Shown: positions 44,078 to 54,364, counted from the stretch's first letter. The stretch is 64,000 bases of DNA from Agreia pratensis (GCF_900177685.1 NZ_FXAY01000001.1:620001-684000); one strand, 5' to 3'. Numbers and translations are program-made. The notes: generated by a model not told the origin, from the sequence alone.

Positions 44078-44139
44078 GAGTTGCCACTTCCGTGCACTCG
44101 AGAGTTGCGAGTTGCCACTTCCGTTGACCTCAACTGTCA
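44078..44139. repeat. Repeat family 5: 33-bp element upstream of the GNAT gene, plus a partial copy
   Basis: The full copy is 44107-44139 (GCGAGTTGCCACTTCCGTTG then ACCTCAACTGTCA). A partial direct copy, GAGTTGCCACTTCCGT, precedes it at 44078-44093. The full copy differs from 45214-45246 at only 4 of 33 bases. Both lie about 95-135 bases upstream of minus-strand genes. Confidence 0.85.
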
Positions 44140-44167
44140 TGTGGCACGCACCACCCCTACCGAAGCG

Positions 44168-45121
44168 TCAACTCGGTCGGTAGCACAGCCGTCCGGTCCA
44201 GCCCTGTCGGTCGAGTTCACCCTGCACCTCGTCGAGGAATTCGTACACTCCGGGTGGCTCCAGATCGTCGGCGACCACGCGAAGGCCGACCATCTCGACG
44301 CCCGCGAGCTGCCGGAACCGCCGCACATCGCGCATCCACTGTCTGCGTTGGGTTCGGTGATGGTCGCCTTCGTAGTCGAGTGTGATTCTGAAGCCGCGAA
44401 TGCGCAGGTCGGGTTGCACGATCACTCGACCCCACTGATCGAGGAAGGGTTCGTTCACGATGAGTTCCGGGCATCCTGCTCGGAGCAGCAGAAGACGCAA
44501 TTGTGTCTCCTTAGGTGAGTCCACTCGCTCCCGAATCCCCTCGAGTGCGCGCGATATGCGGCGGGCACCTCGGCGATCTATCGAACGTTCCGCTGCCGTT
44601 CGCAGCTCATCGAGAGTGGCGAGCGGCCGATATCCTCGACGGGTCTCCCTCGGCCTCACCAGATAGTCGCCCACGATGACGGCTTCGTCGAGAGTGAAGG
44701 AAGTACCCGCGAGTTCCAACCATGCGCGGCACGCGGTGCTGTGCGCGAACCCGGCCGATCGCATCCATTCGTCGCCCAACACGGTGCGGCGGTGACCGAC
44801 GACCTGACGACGCCGGGGCGCACGATACGGCGCGGGCACCGTGACGTGGATGCTGCGCGCATCTCCCCGACGAACGGGAAAGTCGAAGAGACGCGCGGCT
44901 GACTCGTGGCTGATGAACGAGCCAGGCGGGAGTACCGCCATCAGCGCTCGGCAACGCTGCACGAAAGTCGGCTGCCGATCGGAGACGATGTTGACGCCTC
45001 GAAACGGATGAGCGATATCGCGCGCACGCAATCTCGACGGGCCGACGCCGCTAGACAACGCCTCTCGAGTTGTGAAGATCTTCGATTCGAGCGCATCGGG
45101 AAGGGGCGATGGAGTGGACAT
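44168..45121 (-). CDS. DUF559 / Vsr-like endonuclease-fold protein
   Basis: 317 residues from the ATG at 45121. N-terminal half resembles the AbiEi-like winged helix (TREALSSGVGPSRLRARDI) and the linker region FISHESAARLFDFP; the C-terminal half has the DUF559 nuclease-like core QPDLRIRGFRITLDYEGDHHR followed by MRDVRRFRQLAGVEMVGLRV. In Vsr-like nucleases the Asp of PDL and the DYEG/H residues make the metal site, so catalytic residues appear kept. Function is not known for this family; many copies occur per genome in Microbacteriaceae. Flanked by direct repeats (family 5). Confidence 0.82.
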   Translation of the reverse strand: MSTPSPLPDALESKIFTTREALSSGVGPSRLRARDIAHPFRGVNIVSDRQPTFVQRCRALMAVLPPGSFISHESAARLFDFPVRRGDARSIHVTVPAPYRAPRRRQVVGHRRTVLGDEWMRSAGFAHSTACRAWLELAGTSFTLDEAVIVGDYLVRPRETRRGYRPLATLDELRTAAERSIDRRGARRISRALEGIRERVDSPKETQLRLLLLRAGCPELIVNEPFLDQWGRVIVQPDLRIRGFRITLDYEGDHHRTQRRQWMRDVRRFRQLAGVEMVGLRVVADDLEPPGVYEFLDEVQGELDRQGWTGRLCYRPS

Positions 45122-45213
45122 ATCCCGACCGTGGCACGTTTCGCGGGAGCGTCCGCCGAGCGGACGAGCACCTGTGCAGAGCAGTGCATTGGAGGCGGTT
45201 GTGCCGGAGTGCT

Positions 45214-45246
45214 GCGAGTTGCCAGTTGCGTTGACGCCAACTGTCA
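45214..45246. repeat. Repeat family 5: 33-bp element upstream of the DUF559 gene
   Basis: GCGAGTTGCCAGTTGCGTTG followed by ACGCCAACTGTCA, 93 bases upstream of the ATG at 45121; see the copy at 44107-44139. On the minus strand it holds CAGTTGGCGTCAACG, a partial dyad. Confidence 0.85.
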
Positions 45247-45319
45247 CCTCGACCGCCAGAACCCACCCGAACTGCCATCTCGACGCAGCGAGCCTCGCTG
45301 CGCGGCGGGCGCAGCACGC

Positions 45320-45358
45320 AGAAAGGGCCGCCCTCGCGATGCGAGAGCGGCCCTTTCT
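45320..45358 (-). terminator. Terminator after rplA
   Basis: Arms AGAAAGGGCCGCCCTCGC (45320-45337) and GCGAGAGCGGCCCTTTCT (45341-45358), with a 3-base loop (GAT) and one mismatch, 15 bases past the rplA stop. Confidence 0.88.
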
Positions 45359-45372
45359 GAGGGAAGCTGAGC

Positions 45373-46062
45373 CTAGATGGCGTTGACGTCGAGCGGGATG
45401 CCCGGGCCGAACGTCGTGGAGACCGTGCCCTTGTTGATGTAGCGGCCCTTGGAGGAGGACGGCTTCAAACGGACGACCTCTTCGAGGGCGGCCTTGACGT
45501 TCTCGGTGAGCTGCTCCTCGGTGAAGGATGCCTTGCCGGCGACGAAGTGCACGTTGGAGTGCTTGTCGACGCGGAACTCGATCTTTCCACCCTTGATCTC
45601 GTTGACGGCCTTGGCGACGTCGGGCGTCACCGTTCCGGTCTTCGGGTTGGGCATGAGGCCACGGGGGCCGAGCACCTTACCGAGGCGTCCGACCTTACCC
45701 ATGAGCTCGGGGGTCGAGACGGCCGAGTCGAAGTTCGTGTAGCCAGCGGCCACCTTCTCGATGAGCTCGTCGCCACCGACCTCGTCGGCGCCGGCCGCGA
45801 TGGCGGCTTCGGCGGCGGGACCGGTTGCGAAGACGATGACGCGGGCGGTCTTACCGGTGCCGTGAGGAAGAATCACGGTGCCGCGGACCATCTGGTCTGC
45901 CTTGCGGGGGTCGACGCCGAGCTTGAGAGCGACCTCGACGGTGCTGTCGAACTTGGCGGAGCCGGTCTCGCGGGCGAGAGCCATTGCTTCGGTGGGCGTG
46001 TAGACCTTGCCCTCTTCGATCTTTGCTGCCGCGGCCTTGTAGGCCTTGGAGTTCTTTGCCAT
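45373..46062 (-). CDS. rplA: 50S ribosomal protein L1
   Basis: 229 residues with the L1 signature [21 protein letters not shown] and [16 protein letters not shown]. Binds 23S rRNA at the E-site stalk. ATG 46062; follows rplK with 141 bases between, which hold pieces of repeat families 1 and 3. Confidence 0.98.
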   Translation of the reverse strand: MAKNSKAYKAAAAKIEEGKVYTPTEAMALARETGSAKFDSTVEVALKLGVDPRKADQMVRGTVILPHGTGKTARVIVFATGPAAEAAIAAGADEVGGDELIEKVAAGYTNFDSAVSTPELMGKVGRLGKVLGPRGLMPNPKTGTVTPDVAKAVNEIKGGKIEFRVDKHSNVHFVAGKASFTEEQLTENVKAALEEVVRLKPSSSKGRYINKGTVSTTFGPGIPLDVNAI

Positions 46063-46147
46063 AACTGATTCTCCTGAATCTTGGAGTGTGGTTTACGTGA
46101 GCCTGGCTGGCTCTCCCACGTCGTGCTGAGTGGTGCTGATCGTGCGG

Positions 46148-46187
46148 CGTTCCCCGAGCGTGTCGAAGGGCGGCCTACTCGATCAAC
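46148..46187. repeat. Fused pieces of repeat families 3 and 1 between rplK and rplA
   Basis: CGTTCCCCGAGCGTGTCGAA (family 3) runs into GGGCGGCCTACTCGATCAAC (family 1 half-end). A chimeric remnant in the rplKA spacer. Confidence 0.7.
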
Positions 46188-46203
46188 GAGGTGCGGTGAG
46201 GAG

Positions 46204-46635
46204 TTACGCCTCGACCGTGATGCCCATGGAGCGGGCGGTTCCGGCGATGATCTTCGACGCGGCGGCGATGTCGTTCGCGTTGAGGTCGGCCATCTTGGTC
46301 TCGGCGATCTCGCGGACCTGTGCCTGGGTGAGCTTCGCAACCTTGACGGTGTGCGGAGTTCCCGAACCCTTGGCGACTCCGGCGGCCTTCTTGATGAGCT
46401 CTGCTGCCGGGGGCGTCTTCAGGATGAACGTGAACGAACGGTCTTCGTACACGGTGATCTCGACGGGGATGACGTTTCCGCGCTGAGCTTCGGTTGCTGC
46501 GTTGTACTGCTTGCAGAACTCCATGATGTTGACGCCGTGCTGTCCCAGCGCAGGCCCGATGGGCGGTGCGGGGTTGGCGGCGCCGGCCTTGATCTGAAGC
46601 TTGATCAGACCGGTAACCTTCTTCTTCGGTGCCAT
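46204..46635 (-). CDS. rplK: 50S ribosomal protein L11
   Basis: 143 residues, standard L11: [40 protein letters not shown] and C-terminal domain binding the GTPase-associated 23S rRNA. ATG with AAGGA-like site. Preceded by a terminator after nusG, so it begins its own rplKA unit. Confidence 0.98.
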   Translation of the reverse strand: MAPKKKVTGLIKLQIKAGAANPAPPIGPALGQHGVNIMEFCKQYNAATEAQRGNVIPVEITVYEDRSFTFILKTPPAAELIKKAAGVAKGSGTPHTVKVAKLTQAQVREIAETKMADLNANDIAAASKIIAGTARSMGITVEA

Positions 46636-46789
46636 TTTTCTCTTCCTTATCTGTGTCGAGTGCGCCCTGATTGGCGAACTCTCCCGCCGTTCGGTGAACG
46701 CGGTTTGTGGCCGACTTCGTCAGCACGCCAGAAGGCGCGCCGGTATGAGGACAACCCTCCAAGCATACGCGATACAACCCGTTAACGCC

Positions 46790-46821
46790 ATCGAGCCCAC
46801 CGAATCAACGGTGGGCTCGAT
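46790..46821 (-). terminator. Terminator after nusG
   Basis: Perfect 13-bp stem ATCGAGCCCACCG (46790-46802) with CGGTGGGCTCGAT (46809-46821) and a 6-base loop, 11 bases after the nusG stop. Confidence 0.88.
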
Positions 46822-46831
46822 GTGAAGAGCT

Positions 46832-47827
46832 CTAGAGCTTGGTGACCTGGTCGAAGCTGAGCTCGACCGGAGTCTCGCGCTCGAACAGCGAGACGAGAAC
46901 CGTGAGCTTGCCGCTCTCGGGCTTGATCTCGCTGATCGATCCGGGCAGACCCGCGAACGAGCCTTCCTTGATCGTGATGGTCTCGCCGATCTCGAAGTCG
47001 ACCTCGGCCGGAATCGAGCGGGAGACGGCCTTGCCGCCCTTTCCGCCGGCAGCCTTGGCCACGGGGACCTCGGCGACGACGACGAGCGACTGCAGCATCG
47101 AGAACGCCTCTTCGAAACGCAGCGGCGTCGGGTTGTGCGAGTTGCCCACGAAGCCGGTGACGCCGGGCGTGTGACGCACGACAGACCAGCTGTCTTCGTT
47201 GAGGAACATGCGAACGAGCACGTAGCCGGGAATTCGGACGCGAGTGACGAGCTTGCGCTGGCCGTTCTTGATCTCGACGACGTCTTCCATCGGAACCTCG
47301 ACCTGGAAGACGAAGTCCTCCATGCCCATCGAGGTCTTGCGGCTCTCGATGTTCTGCTTCACGCGCTTCTCGAAGCCGGCGTAGGAGTGGATGACGTACC
47401 ACTTGCCCGGCAGAGTGCGGAGTTCTTTGCGGAATGCCTCGTACGGGTCGACCTCGGCCGGCTCGGCTTCGTCGCCCGACTCACCGTCGGCGATCTCGGC
47501 ACCGGATGCGTCGGCCTGCTCGGCCGCATCGGCACTAACAGCCTCGGCCTCGGCTTCGGCGACTGCCGTGGCGATGTCGTCGCCGTCTTCGTCGAGCACC
47601 GTGGCGGCATCGGGGTCATCGAGCACGTCGATGGCCGCGGCGACCTGGTCTGCATCGCTGATGTCGAGGGCGTCATCGACGATGGCGTCGGCCTCGGGGT
47701 CTGGATTCGCGTCGATCGCGTCGAGGAGAGCGTCGAGGTCGGCGGGCGTTTCGCGCGCCGCCGTGGTCTCGGCTGACTTCTCTTCGGCTGCGACGTTCTC
47801 GACGTCGTCGCGCTGTGACTCTGCCAC
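46832..47827 (-). CDS. nusG: Transcription termination/antitermination protein NusG
   Basis: 331 residues from a GTG. Residues about 140-331 are NusG: GKWYVIHSYAGFEKRVKQNIESR, MFLNEDSWSVVRHTPGVTGFVG, and the C-terminal KOW domain EIGETITIKEGSFAGLPGSISEI. Residues 1-130 are a very acidic extension (repeats of Asp, Glu, Ala) without predicted fold, longer than in many actinobacteria. Couples transcription with translation and Rho. Second to secE on the minus strand. Confidence 0.96.
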   Translation of the reverse strand: MAESQRDDVENVAAEEKSAETTAARETPADLDALLDAIDANPDPEADAIVDDALDISDADQVAAAIDVLDDPDAATVLDEDGDDIATAVAEAEAEAVSADAAEQADASGAEIADGESGDEAEPAEVDPYEAFRKELRTLPGKWYVIHSYAGFEKRVKQNIESRKTSMGMEDFVFQVEVPMEDVVEIKNGQRKLVTRVRIPGYVLVRMFLNEDSWSVVRHTPGVTGFVGNSHNPTPLRFEEAFSMLQSLVVVAEVPVAKAAGGKGGKAVSRSIPAEVDFEIGETITIKEGSFAGLPGSISEIKPESGKLTVLVSLFERETPVELSFDQVTKL

Positions 47828-47959
47828 GTAAATCCGTTCCAATTCGTTGATTATTGCGCTTGGCGCAGAATGCCTTCGTTCACCGCTCTGCGGAACCCAG
47901 CCGCACAACGAGTCGGGATGCACCTGTTCTGACAGAACATGTGACCCGCTTCAGTGCGC

Positions 47960-48232
47960 TTAGGTCGGGTTTCCGAAGACCATCACTGCAAGCCAGGCGA
48001 ACACTGCGTCGAGACCCGACACCAGCGCCATCATGATGATGACGAAGACAAGAACGACTGCGGTGTAGCTCAGCAGCTCTTTGCGCGTCGGGGTAACGAC
48101 CTTCTTGAGCTCTTGAAAGACCTGCTTGATGAAGAGCACGATACGGGCGAACGGATTGCGGCGAGCAGCCCGTTCTTTTTTGGCGCTCTCGACGACTTCT
48201 TCGCTCGGTTCGTCGATTACTTTGCGTGCCAC
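47960..48232 (-). CDS. secE: Preprotein translocase subunit SecE
   Basis: 90 residues from a GTG, single C-terminal TM segment (VVLVFVIIMMALVSGLDAVF) after the conserved FIKQVFQELKKVVTPTRKEL cytoplasmic helix. Clamps SecY. Placed between tRNA-Trp and nusG in the order normal for bacteria. Confidence 0.97.
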   Translation of the reverse strand: MARKVIDEPSEEVVESAKKERAARRNPFARIVLFIKQVFQELKKVVTPTRKELLSYTAVVLVFVIIMMALVSGLDAVFAWLAVMVFGNPT

Positions 48233-48322
48233 GTAAGTAGTTACCCTTCACAATTCGGCCATTCGGCCCAATCTCCTCTGTTCGCCCTCACAGAATCTGC
48301 GAGAACGACCCGATTCGATCAG

Positions 48323-48395
48323 CAGGGCGGACAGGACTCGAACCTGCAACCTGCGGTTTTGGAGACCGCTGCTCTACCAATTGAGCCACCACCCT
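48323..48395 (-). tRNA. trnW: tRNA-Trp (anticodon CCA)
   Basis: 73 bases. Acceptor AGGGTGG pairs with CCGCCCT (one T-G pair) and discriminator G; D arm GCTC/GAGC; anticodon stem GCGGT/ACCGC with loop CTCCAAA, so anticodon CCA; T arm GCAGG/CCTGT with loop TTCGAGT. No encoded CCA. Directly upstream is the hairpin GGGCTTTTCAGCCC (48397-48411). Standing before secE is its usual place. Confidence 0.98.
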
Positions 48396-48518
48396 TCGGG
48401 CTGAAAAGCCCGGGAATCGTCACCCGCCAAACCCTTCACAAACCCAAAAAGGGCATAAAAAAGCTTGGCAGACTTCAACTACCTCGACCAAGTGTAGGCG
48501 AGAGCAGAACGAGAGTAA

Positions 48519-49604
<1,086 letters not shown>

Positions 49605-50312
49605 GTGACCACGGTCGCCGCGACAGGCGCCCCCGGCACGGTTGACCTCACCGCCCGGGCCGTGCTGTTCGATATGGACGGCACTCTCGTCGACTCCACC
49701 GCGGTGGTCGAGCAGGTCTGGCGGGCCTTCGCGTCCGAGAACGGCATGGATGCGCAGGCGATCATCGCCACAGGTCACGGCGTGCGGGCCGAAGACACGA
49801 TGCGGCGGCACGGCCCCGTCGGCTTCGACGTGGCCACGGGCGCCGACCGGCTCTTCGACCTCGAGCTCGCGGCGGTCGACGGCATCGTGCCCGTTCCGGG
49901 TGCCCGCGCTTTCGTCGAGAGCCTGCCCACGGCATCCATCGCTCTTGTCACCTCGGCGAGGCGCGCGCTCGCGCTTCGCCGACTCGAGATCGCCGACGTG
50001 CCGACGCCGGGCGTCGTCGTGACGGCGGCCGACGTCGAGCACGGCAAACCCGCGCCCGACTGTTACCTTCTGGCCGCGCGGTTGCTCGGCGTCGATCCGG
50101 CAGACGCGATCGTCTTCGAGGATGCCGAGGCCGGCATCGCGGCGGGTCTCGCGGCGGGCATGCGCACCGTCGTGGTGGGCTCGCACGAGAGCGAGACCAC
50201 GCGCGGACTGCCGCGCATCCGAAACTATCGCGACGTCTCGGTGACCCTGCACGAGGCCGCACCCGCCGGCCAAGACCCGCGGCCCAGTTTCACCATCGCT
50301 CTGCCCCTCTAG
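49605..50312 (+). CDS. HAD-IA family phosphatase, sugar phosphatase-like
   Basis: 235 residues. HAD motif I DMDGTLVDS with Asp23 and Asp25, motif II VTSAR, motif III with Lys in HGKPAPDCY, motif IV FEDAEAGI. Similar to glycerol-3-phosphatase/sugar phosphatases (SgpP, HxpB type). The GTG start at 49605 follows the rmlB stop with no gap, so it is co-translated with rmlB; a role in sugar-phosphate metabolism is plausible. Confidence 0.88.
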   Translation: MTTVAATGAPGTVDLTARAVLFDMDGTLVDSTAVVEQVWRAFASENGMDAQAIIATGHGVRAEDTMRRHGPVGFDVATGADRLFDLELAAVDGIVPVPGARAFVESLPTASIALVTSARRALALRRLEIADVPTPGVVVTAADVEHGKPAPDCYLLAARLLGVDPADAIVFEDAEAGIAAGLAAGMRTVVVGSHESETTRGLPRIRNYRDVSVTLHEAAPAGQDPRPSFTIALPL

Positions 50313-50359
50313 AATCGACGCGCCCCGCGACTTCCGCGATCGGTGCAGAACGGACAGCC

Positions 50360-51118
50360 ATGACCTCGACTCCCCGCCTCGTCGCCTTCGACCTCGACGA
50401 CACCCTCGCGCCCTCGAAGACGGCCATCGATCCGCGCATGGCGGAGCTTCTTGTGACGCTGCTCGACCGGGTCGAGGTGTGCATCATCTCGGGCGGACAG
50501 TACGGGCAGTTCACCGCCCAGGTCATCGACAAGCTCACCGCGGCGAGCCCGGAGGCCCTCACGCGACTGCACCTGATGCCCACCTGCGGCACGCAGTACT
50601 ACCGCTTCGAAGGCGGGGCGTGGAACCAGGTGTACGCGCAGAACCTCACCGACGACGAGAAGCACCGTGCGCTGGCCGCCGTCGAGGGCGAGGCCCGACG
50701 TCTCGGCTACTGGGAGTCTGAGACCTGGGGGCCGATTCTCGAGGACCGCGGATCGCAGATCACATTCTCGGCGCTCGGCCAGGGCGCGCCTGTCTCTGCG
50801 AAAGCCGCATGGGACGCCGACGGCGTCAAGAAGAACACGCTCCGCGAGGCCGCCCAGGCTCTGCTGCCCGATCTCGAGGTGCGCAGCGGCGGCTCGACCT
50901 CGGTCGACATCACACGTCAGGGAATCGACAAGGCCTACGGCATGGGGCGTCTGTCAGAGCTCACGGGCATTCCGCTCGACGACATGTTGTTCGTGGGCGA
51001 CCGCCTCGACCCCGATGGCAACGACTACCCGGTGAAGGCGCTCGGCGTCGAGTGCCACGCGGTCGAGGGTTGGCACGACACGGCCGCGTTCCTCGACGAG
51101 CTCATTCCGACACTGTAG
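50360..51118 (+). CDS. HAD-IIB family phosphatase, phosphomannomutase-like cap
   Basis: 252 residues. Motif I FDLDDTLAPSK (Asp11, Asp13), motif II SGGQ, motif IV VGDRLDPDGND. The cap resembles eukaryotic-type phosphomannomutase or sucrose-phosphate phosphatases. Substrate unknown, probably a hexose phosphate. Third gene of the rmlB-HAD-HAD unit, 47 bases after the previous. Confidence 0.88.
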   Translation: MTSTPRLVAFDLDDTLAPSKTAIDPRMAELLVTLLDRVEVCIISGGQYGQFTAQVIDKLTAASPEALTRLHLMPTCGTQYYRFEGGAWNQVYAQNLTDDEKHRALAAVEGEARRLGYWESETWGPILEDRGSQITFSALGQGAPVSAKAAWDADGVKKNTLREAAQALLPDLEVRSGGSTSVDITRQGIDKAYGMGRLSELTGIPLDDMLFVGDRLDPDGNDYPVKALGVECHAVEGWHDTAAFLDELIPTL

Positions 51119-51124
51119 ACCTCG

Positions 51125-51218
51125 GGTCTCGATACGGCCGCAGGCGGCCTACTCGACCAACGCAGGTTGTGCGCCGGTCGAGTAGCCGCGCGACGAAGGA
51201 GCCGGCGTATCGAGACCA
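51125..51218. repeat. Palindromic repeat family 1, copy D
   Basis: Inverted halves GGTCTCGATACG to CTACTCGACC (51125-51159) and GCCGGTCGAGTAG to GTATCGAGACC (51172-51218). Lies between the HAD gene and the minus-strand gene remnant, i.e. at convergent ends. Confidence 0.9.
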
Positions 51219-51219
51219 T

Positions 51220-51411
51220 CACCGCCGAAGCCGGCGCGTCCAGCGCGCCCACGGAAAGTCGTGCGGCCAGTGGATCGCCAACGAGTGGAATCCCCGCCTG
51301 ATGCGCGTGGCGAATCCGCTGGCATCGAAGAGCGGCCGCATCGAGGCAGCGCTTCAGGAGCTCTCCGTCGTCTTTGACGGGAATGACGACCGAGATGGTC
51401 AGTTCGATGGC
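51220..51411 (-). pseudogene. Remnant of a glycosyltransferase family 2-like gene
   Basis: Directly downstream of the diacylglycerol kinase stop (51399) and in another frame, codons from 51411 read [20 protein letters not shown] then KRCLDA, the hallmark start of GT2 glycosyltransferases. Twenty-odd codons later this frame breaks. A second frame then gives MRPLFDASGFATRIRRGF...HWPHDFPWARWTRRLRR and a TGA at 51220, which looks like a real C-terminus. About 200 or more central codons are missing, including all catalytic residues. I infer an internal deletion with a shift of frame. Alternative: chance reading of two neighbouring fragments. Confidence 0.55.
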
Positions 51412-52547
51412 GACTCGCCCTTCGAGGCGGTATCGGCGTCGTCGCTCGACTCTGCGAAGAGATCCGACTCGGCGTCGGCGCCCTCGTCGATGCGCTCGCC
51501 GGGCAGCCGGGCCTCTTCAGGTTCGTCTTCGGGCCGCTGTTCCTCGAGAGTGACCTCGGCGGGGATGCGCACGCGCAGCGCTCCGGCGTCGACCCAGGTG
51601 CGGAACGCGATCGCCTTGCCGAACCCATCGCCGTCGAGCTCGATATCGTGGGCTCGGTCGAGCTTCACGACGAGCTCCTTGCCCTTCACGTAGTTGAGCG
51701 CGCGCACCTCTTTAGAGAGGCCGGCCAGGCGGCGACCCACTGCGGTGCGGCGCAGCACCCCGTTCTCCCACACGATCTTCACGATGATCTGCACCCAGCC
51801 CACGAAGCCCTTGGGGCGAAGCATCACGATGTCGAAGAGTCCATCGTCGACGGCGGCCTCGGGAAGCAGCAGGATGTTGGCCGGCAGCGATCCGCAGTTG
51901 CCGATGATGATCGTGTGCGCGCGCACCGAGTGATTGCCCTGCCGGTCGAGGTTGTAGCGCATGCGCAGTTCGTTCTTGTCGCGCAGCGCCTTGGCTATGG
52001 CGCTCACGTAGGCGAGCCAGCCGACCCGCTTCTTGAGGTCGTCGTCGGTGTTCGCGATCATCGTCGCGTCGATGCCGAGCCCTGCCATCACGACGAAGGC
52101 GAACTTCTCGACAGAGGAGTCCTCGCGGCGCACCTGAATGAGTCCCACGTCGATGGCACGGTCGTCGCCCGAGAACGCGGTCTCGACCGCGTGGTCGAGG
52201 TCGTTCAGCGTCAGGTCGAGGTTGCGGGCGAGCAGGTTGCCCGTTCCGCTCGGAAGCAGAGCGAGCGATGCCTTGCTGCCGTGCACGGCCTCCGCGACCG
52301 ACCGCACCGTTCCGTCACCGCCGGCCGCGAGAACCATCGTGGCACCGGCATCCAGAGCCTCTTTCGTGACGCCCTGGCCCGGGTCTTCGACGCTCGTCTC
52401 GAACCAGAGCGTCTCGCCCCACCCGTTCACACCCTCGTGCCGCTCGACAGAGGCGCGAAGGGCGTCGACATCGACCTTGATCGGGTTGTAGACGACGGCG
52501 GCGACCGGCTTCTGGCTCTCGGATGCGTCGGGCTGGTTTTCGCTCAT
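51399..52547 (-). CDS. Diacylglycerol kinase-family lipid kinase
   Basis: 382 residues from the ATG at 52547. DAGK catalytic domain with [13 protein letters not shown] and [18 protein letters not shown], then [12 protein letters not shown] and [14 protein letters not shown] typical of DgkB/YegS lipid kinases. An acidic tail of 50 residues ends the protein. Phosphorylates diacylglycerol or a related lipid alcohol on the inner membrane face. Divergent from the aminotransferase. Confidence 0.92.
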   Translation of the reverse strand: MSENQPDASESQKPVAAVVYNPIKVDVDALRASVERHEGVNGWGETLWFETSVEDPGQGVTKEALDAGATMVLAAGGDGTVRSVAEAVHGSKASLALLPSGTGNLLARNLDLTLNDLDHAVETAFSGDDRAIDVGLIQVRREDSSVEKFAFVVMAGLGIDATMIANTDDDLKKRVGWLAYVSAIAKALRDKNELRMRYNLDRQGNHSVRAHTIIIGNCGSLPANILLLPEAAVDDGLFDIVMLRPKGFVGWVQIIVKIVWENGVLRRTAVGRRLAGLSKEVRALNYVKGKELVVKLDRAHDIELDGDGFGKAIAFRTWVDAGALRVRIPAEVTLEEQRPEDEPEEARLPGERIDEGADAESDLFAESSDDADTASKGESPSN

Positions 52548-52670
52548 ACCGTCAAGGGTATGGGCGGCATTCGGATACGGTCCATCTGTGGCCGACCCGA
52601 TGCGCAAAGCGATGTCGAGGCCCTAAACTCTCCCGCTGATTCGCAGGCCCTCCCGCTAGGCTTGGCTCTT

Positions 52671-53873
52671 GTGACCGAACCCACCCGTATCTCGCACCGC
52701 ATCGCATCCATCGCCGAATCGGCGACTCTGAAGGTCGACAGCAAGGCGAAGGCGCTGCAGGCCCAGGGCCGCCCTGTCATCAGCTACGCGGCGGGCGAGC
52801 CCGACTTCGCCACGCCCGCCCACATCGTCGAGGCGGCGTCGCGGGCTGTGCTCGATCCCAAGAACTACAAGTACACGCCGGCGGTCGGCCTTCCCGAGCT
52901 GCGCGAGGCCATCGCAGCAAAGACGCTGCGAGACTCGGGGCTCGAGGTCTCGACGTCGCAGATCATCGTCACCAACGGCGGCAAGCAGGCCGTCTACCAG
53001 AGCTTCGCGACCCTGCTCGATCCGGGCGACGAGGTGCTGCTGCCCACCCCGTACTGGACCACCTACCCCGAGGCCATCCGCCTGGCGGGCGGCGTTCCCG
53101 TCGACGTCTTCGCGGGCAGCGAGCAGAACTACCTCGTGACCGTCGAGCAGCTCGAGGCCGCGCGCACCGATCGCACCAAGGTGCTGCTGTTCGTGTCGCC
53201 GTCGAACCCGACCGGCGCCGTGTACTCGCCCGAGCAGACCAAGGAGATCGGTGAATGGGCCGAGTCTCACGGCCTGTGGGTCATCAGCGACGAGATCTAC
53301 CAGAACCTCACCTACGACGGCGTTCGCGCACTGTCGATCGTCGAGGCCGTTCCGGCGCTGGCCGACCGCACGATCCTGGTCAACGGCGTCGCGAAGACGT
53401 ATGCCATGACCGGATGGCGGGTCGGGTGGATGGTCGGCCCCGCCGACGCCATCAAGGGCGCCGCGAACCTGCAGTCGCACCTCTCGAGCAACGTCTCGAA
53501 CATCTCGCAGAAGGCGGCCATCGAGGCGCTCAACGGACCGCAAGACGCCGTCGAAGAGATGCGACTGGCGTTCGATCGACGTCGCAAGGCGATCGTCGCC
53601 GGGCTCAACGCCATCGACGGAATCGTCTGCCCCACGCCCGAGGGCGCGTTCTACGTGTACCCCGACGTCACGGGTCTGCTGGGCCGCTCGTGGGGAGGGG
53701 TCACGCCGACGACCTCGCTCGAGCTCGCCGATCTGATTCTCGATCAGGCCGAAGTGGCCGCCGTTCCCGGTGAGGCCTTCGGCCCGAGCGGGTTCCTGCG
53801 CCTGTCGTACGCGCTCGGCGACGAGCCTCTCGCCGAGGGCATCGCGCGGCTGCAGAAGCTCTTCACGTCGTAG
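52671..53873 (+). CDS. aspC: Aspartate aminotransferase (class I/II, fold type I)
   Basis: 400 residues from a GTG at 52671. PLP lysine Lys242 in [16 protein letters not shown], and AGEPDFATP near residue 41, NPTGAVYSP near 179 and [12 protein letters not shown] around 206. Matches the class Ib aspartate aminotransferases (also acting on prephenate in some). Probably gives aspartate or aromatic amino acids. Gene symbol is by family only. Confidence 0.9.
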   Translation: MTEPTRISHRIASIAESATLKVDSKAKALQAQGRPVISYAAGEPDFATPAHIVEAASRAVLDPKNYKYTPAVGLPELREAIAAKTLRDSGLEVSTSQIIVTNGGKQAVYQSFATLLDPGDEVLLPTPYWTTYPEAIRLAGGVPVDVFAGSEQNYLVTVEQLEAARTDRTKVLLFVSPSNPTGAVYSPEQTKEIGEWAESHGLWVISDEIYQNLTYDGVRALSIVEAVPALADRTILVNGVAKTYAMTGWRVGWMVGPADAIKGAANLQSHLSSNVSNISQKAAIEALNGPQDAVEEMRLAFDRRRKAIVAGLNAIDGIVCPTPEGAFYVYPDVTGLLGRSWGGVTPTTSLELADLILDQAEVAAVPGEAFGPSGFLRLSYALGDEPLAEGIARLQKLFTS

Positions 53874-53878
53874 GCCGC

Positions 53879-53965
53879 GCTGGTCTCGATACGCTCGTAC
53901 CTCGCTACTCGACCAGCGCAGAACCGCGCTGGTCGAGTAGGTCGCTCAGCGACCGTATCGAGACC
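53879..53965. repeat. Palindromic repeat family 1, copy E
   Basis: GCTGGTCTCGATACG to CTACTCGACCAGCGC (53879-53919) and GCGCTGGTCGAGTAG to GTATCGAGACC (53926-53965). The right end supplies the C of the DoxX stop triplet. Between convergent genes. Confidence 0.92.
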
Positions 53966-54315
53966 TACATGCTGAGCAGGCGCAGCACGAGCGCGGCCAC
54001 GGCCACAAGAAGCAGAACCGCCGGTGCACCCAGACCCTTGGTGTCGGACACGCGGATGTGGGCGACAATGGCACCCACGAAGTAGACGATCACGCCGATA
54101 GCCGCGGCCACGCCGATAGGCCACCAGAAGATGCCGACCACCAGCCCGAGGGCGGCCGCGAGCTCGAGCACCGCGAGCATCCAGACCCCGTCGCGGGGAA
54201 CCCGCACAACGTCCATGCCCTTCATCACGGTCTCGTTCTTGGCGAGCTTGTTGACGCCCGACCCGCCTACGGCGATGGCGAGCAGAACAGACACGACGAT
54301 GGATGCGATGAGCAT
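53965..54315 (-). CDS. DoxX-family membrane protein
   Basis: 116 residues from the ATG at 54315 with AGGAGA. Four hydrophobic segments; conserved start LLAIAVGGSGVNKLAKNE and the central VPRDGVWMLAVLELAAALGLVVG. DoxX proteins act in redox or thiol stress complexes in some actinobacteria. Divergent from a MarR regulator that probably controls it. Confidence 0.88.
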   Translation of the reverse strand: MLIASIVVSVLLAIAVGGSGVNKLAKNETVMKGMDVVRVPRDGVWMLAVLELAAALGLVVGIFWWPIGVAAAIGVIVYFVGAIVAHIRVSDTKGLGAPAVLLLVAVAALVLRLLSM

Positions 54316-54347
54316 GGTTTTCTCCTGAGGTCGTGCCAACTGTACGA

Positions 54348-54364
54348 CATCAGATCATCCGATG
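54348..54364. promoter_or_regulatory. Candidate MarR operator
   Basis: CATCAGATCATCCGATG, a 17-bp dyad with one mismatched pair, between the DoxX and MarR starts (33 bases before the DoxX ATG). Confidence 0.6.
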
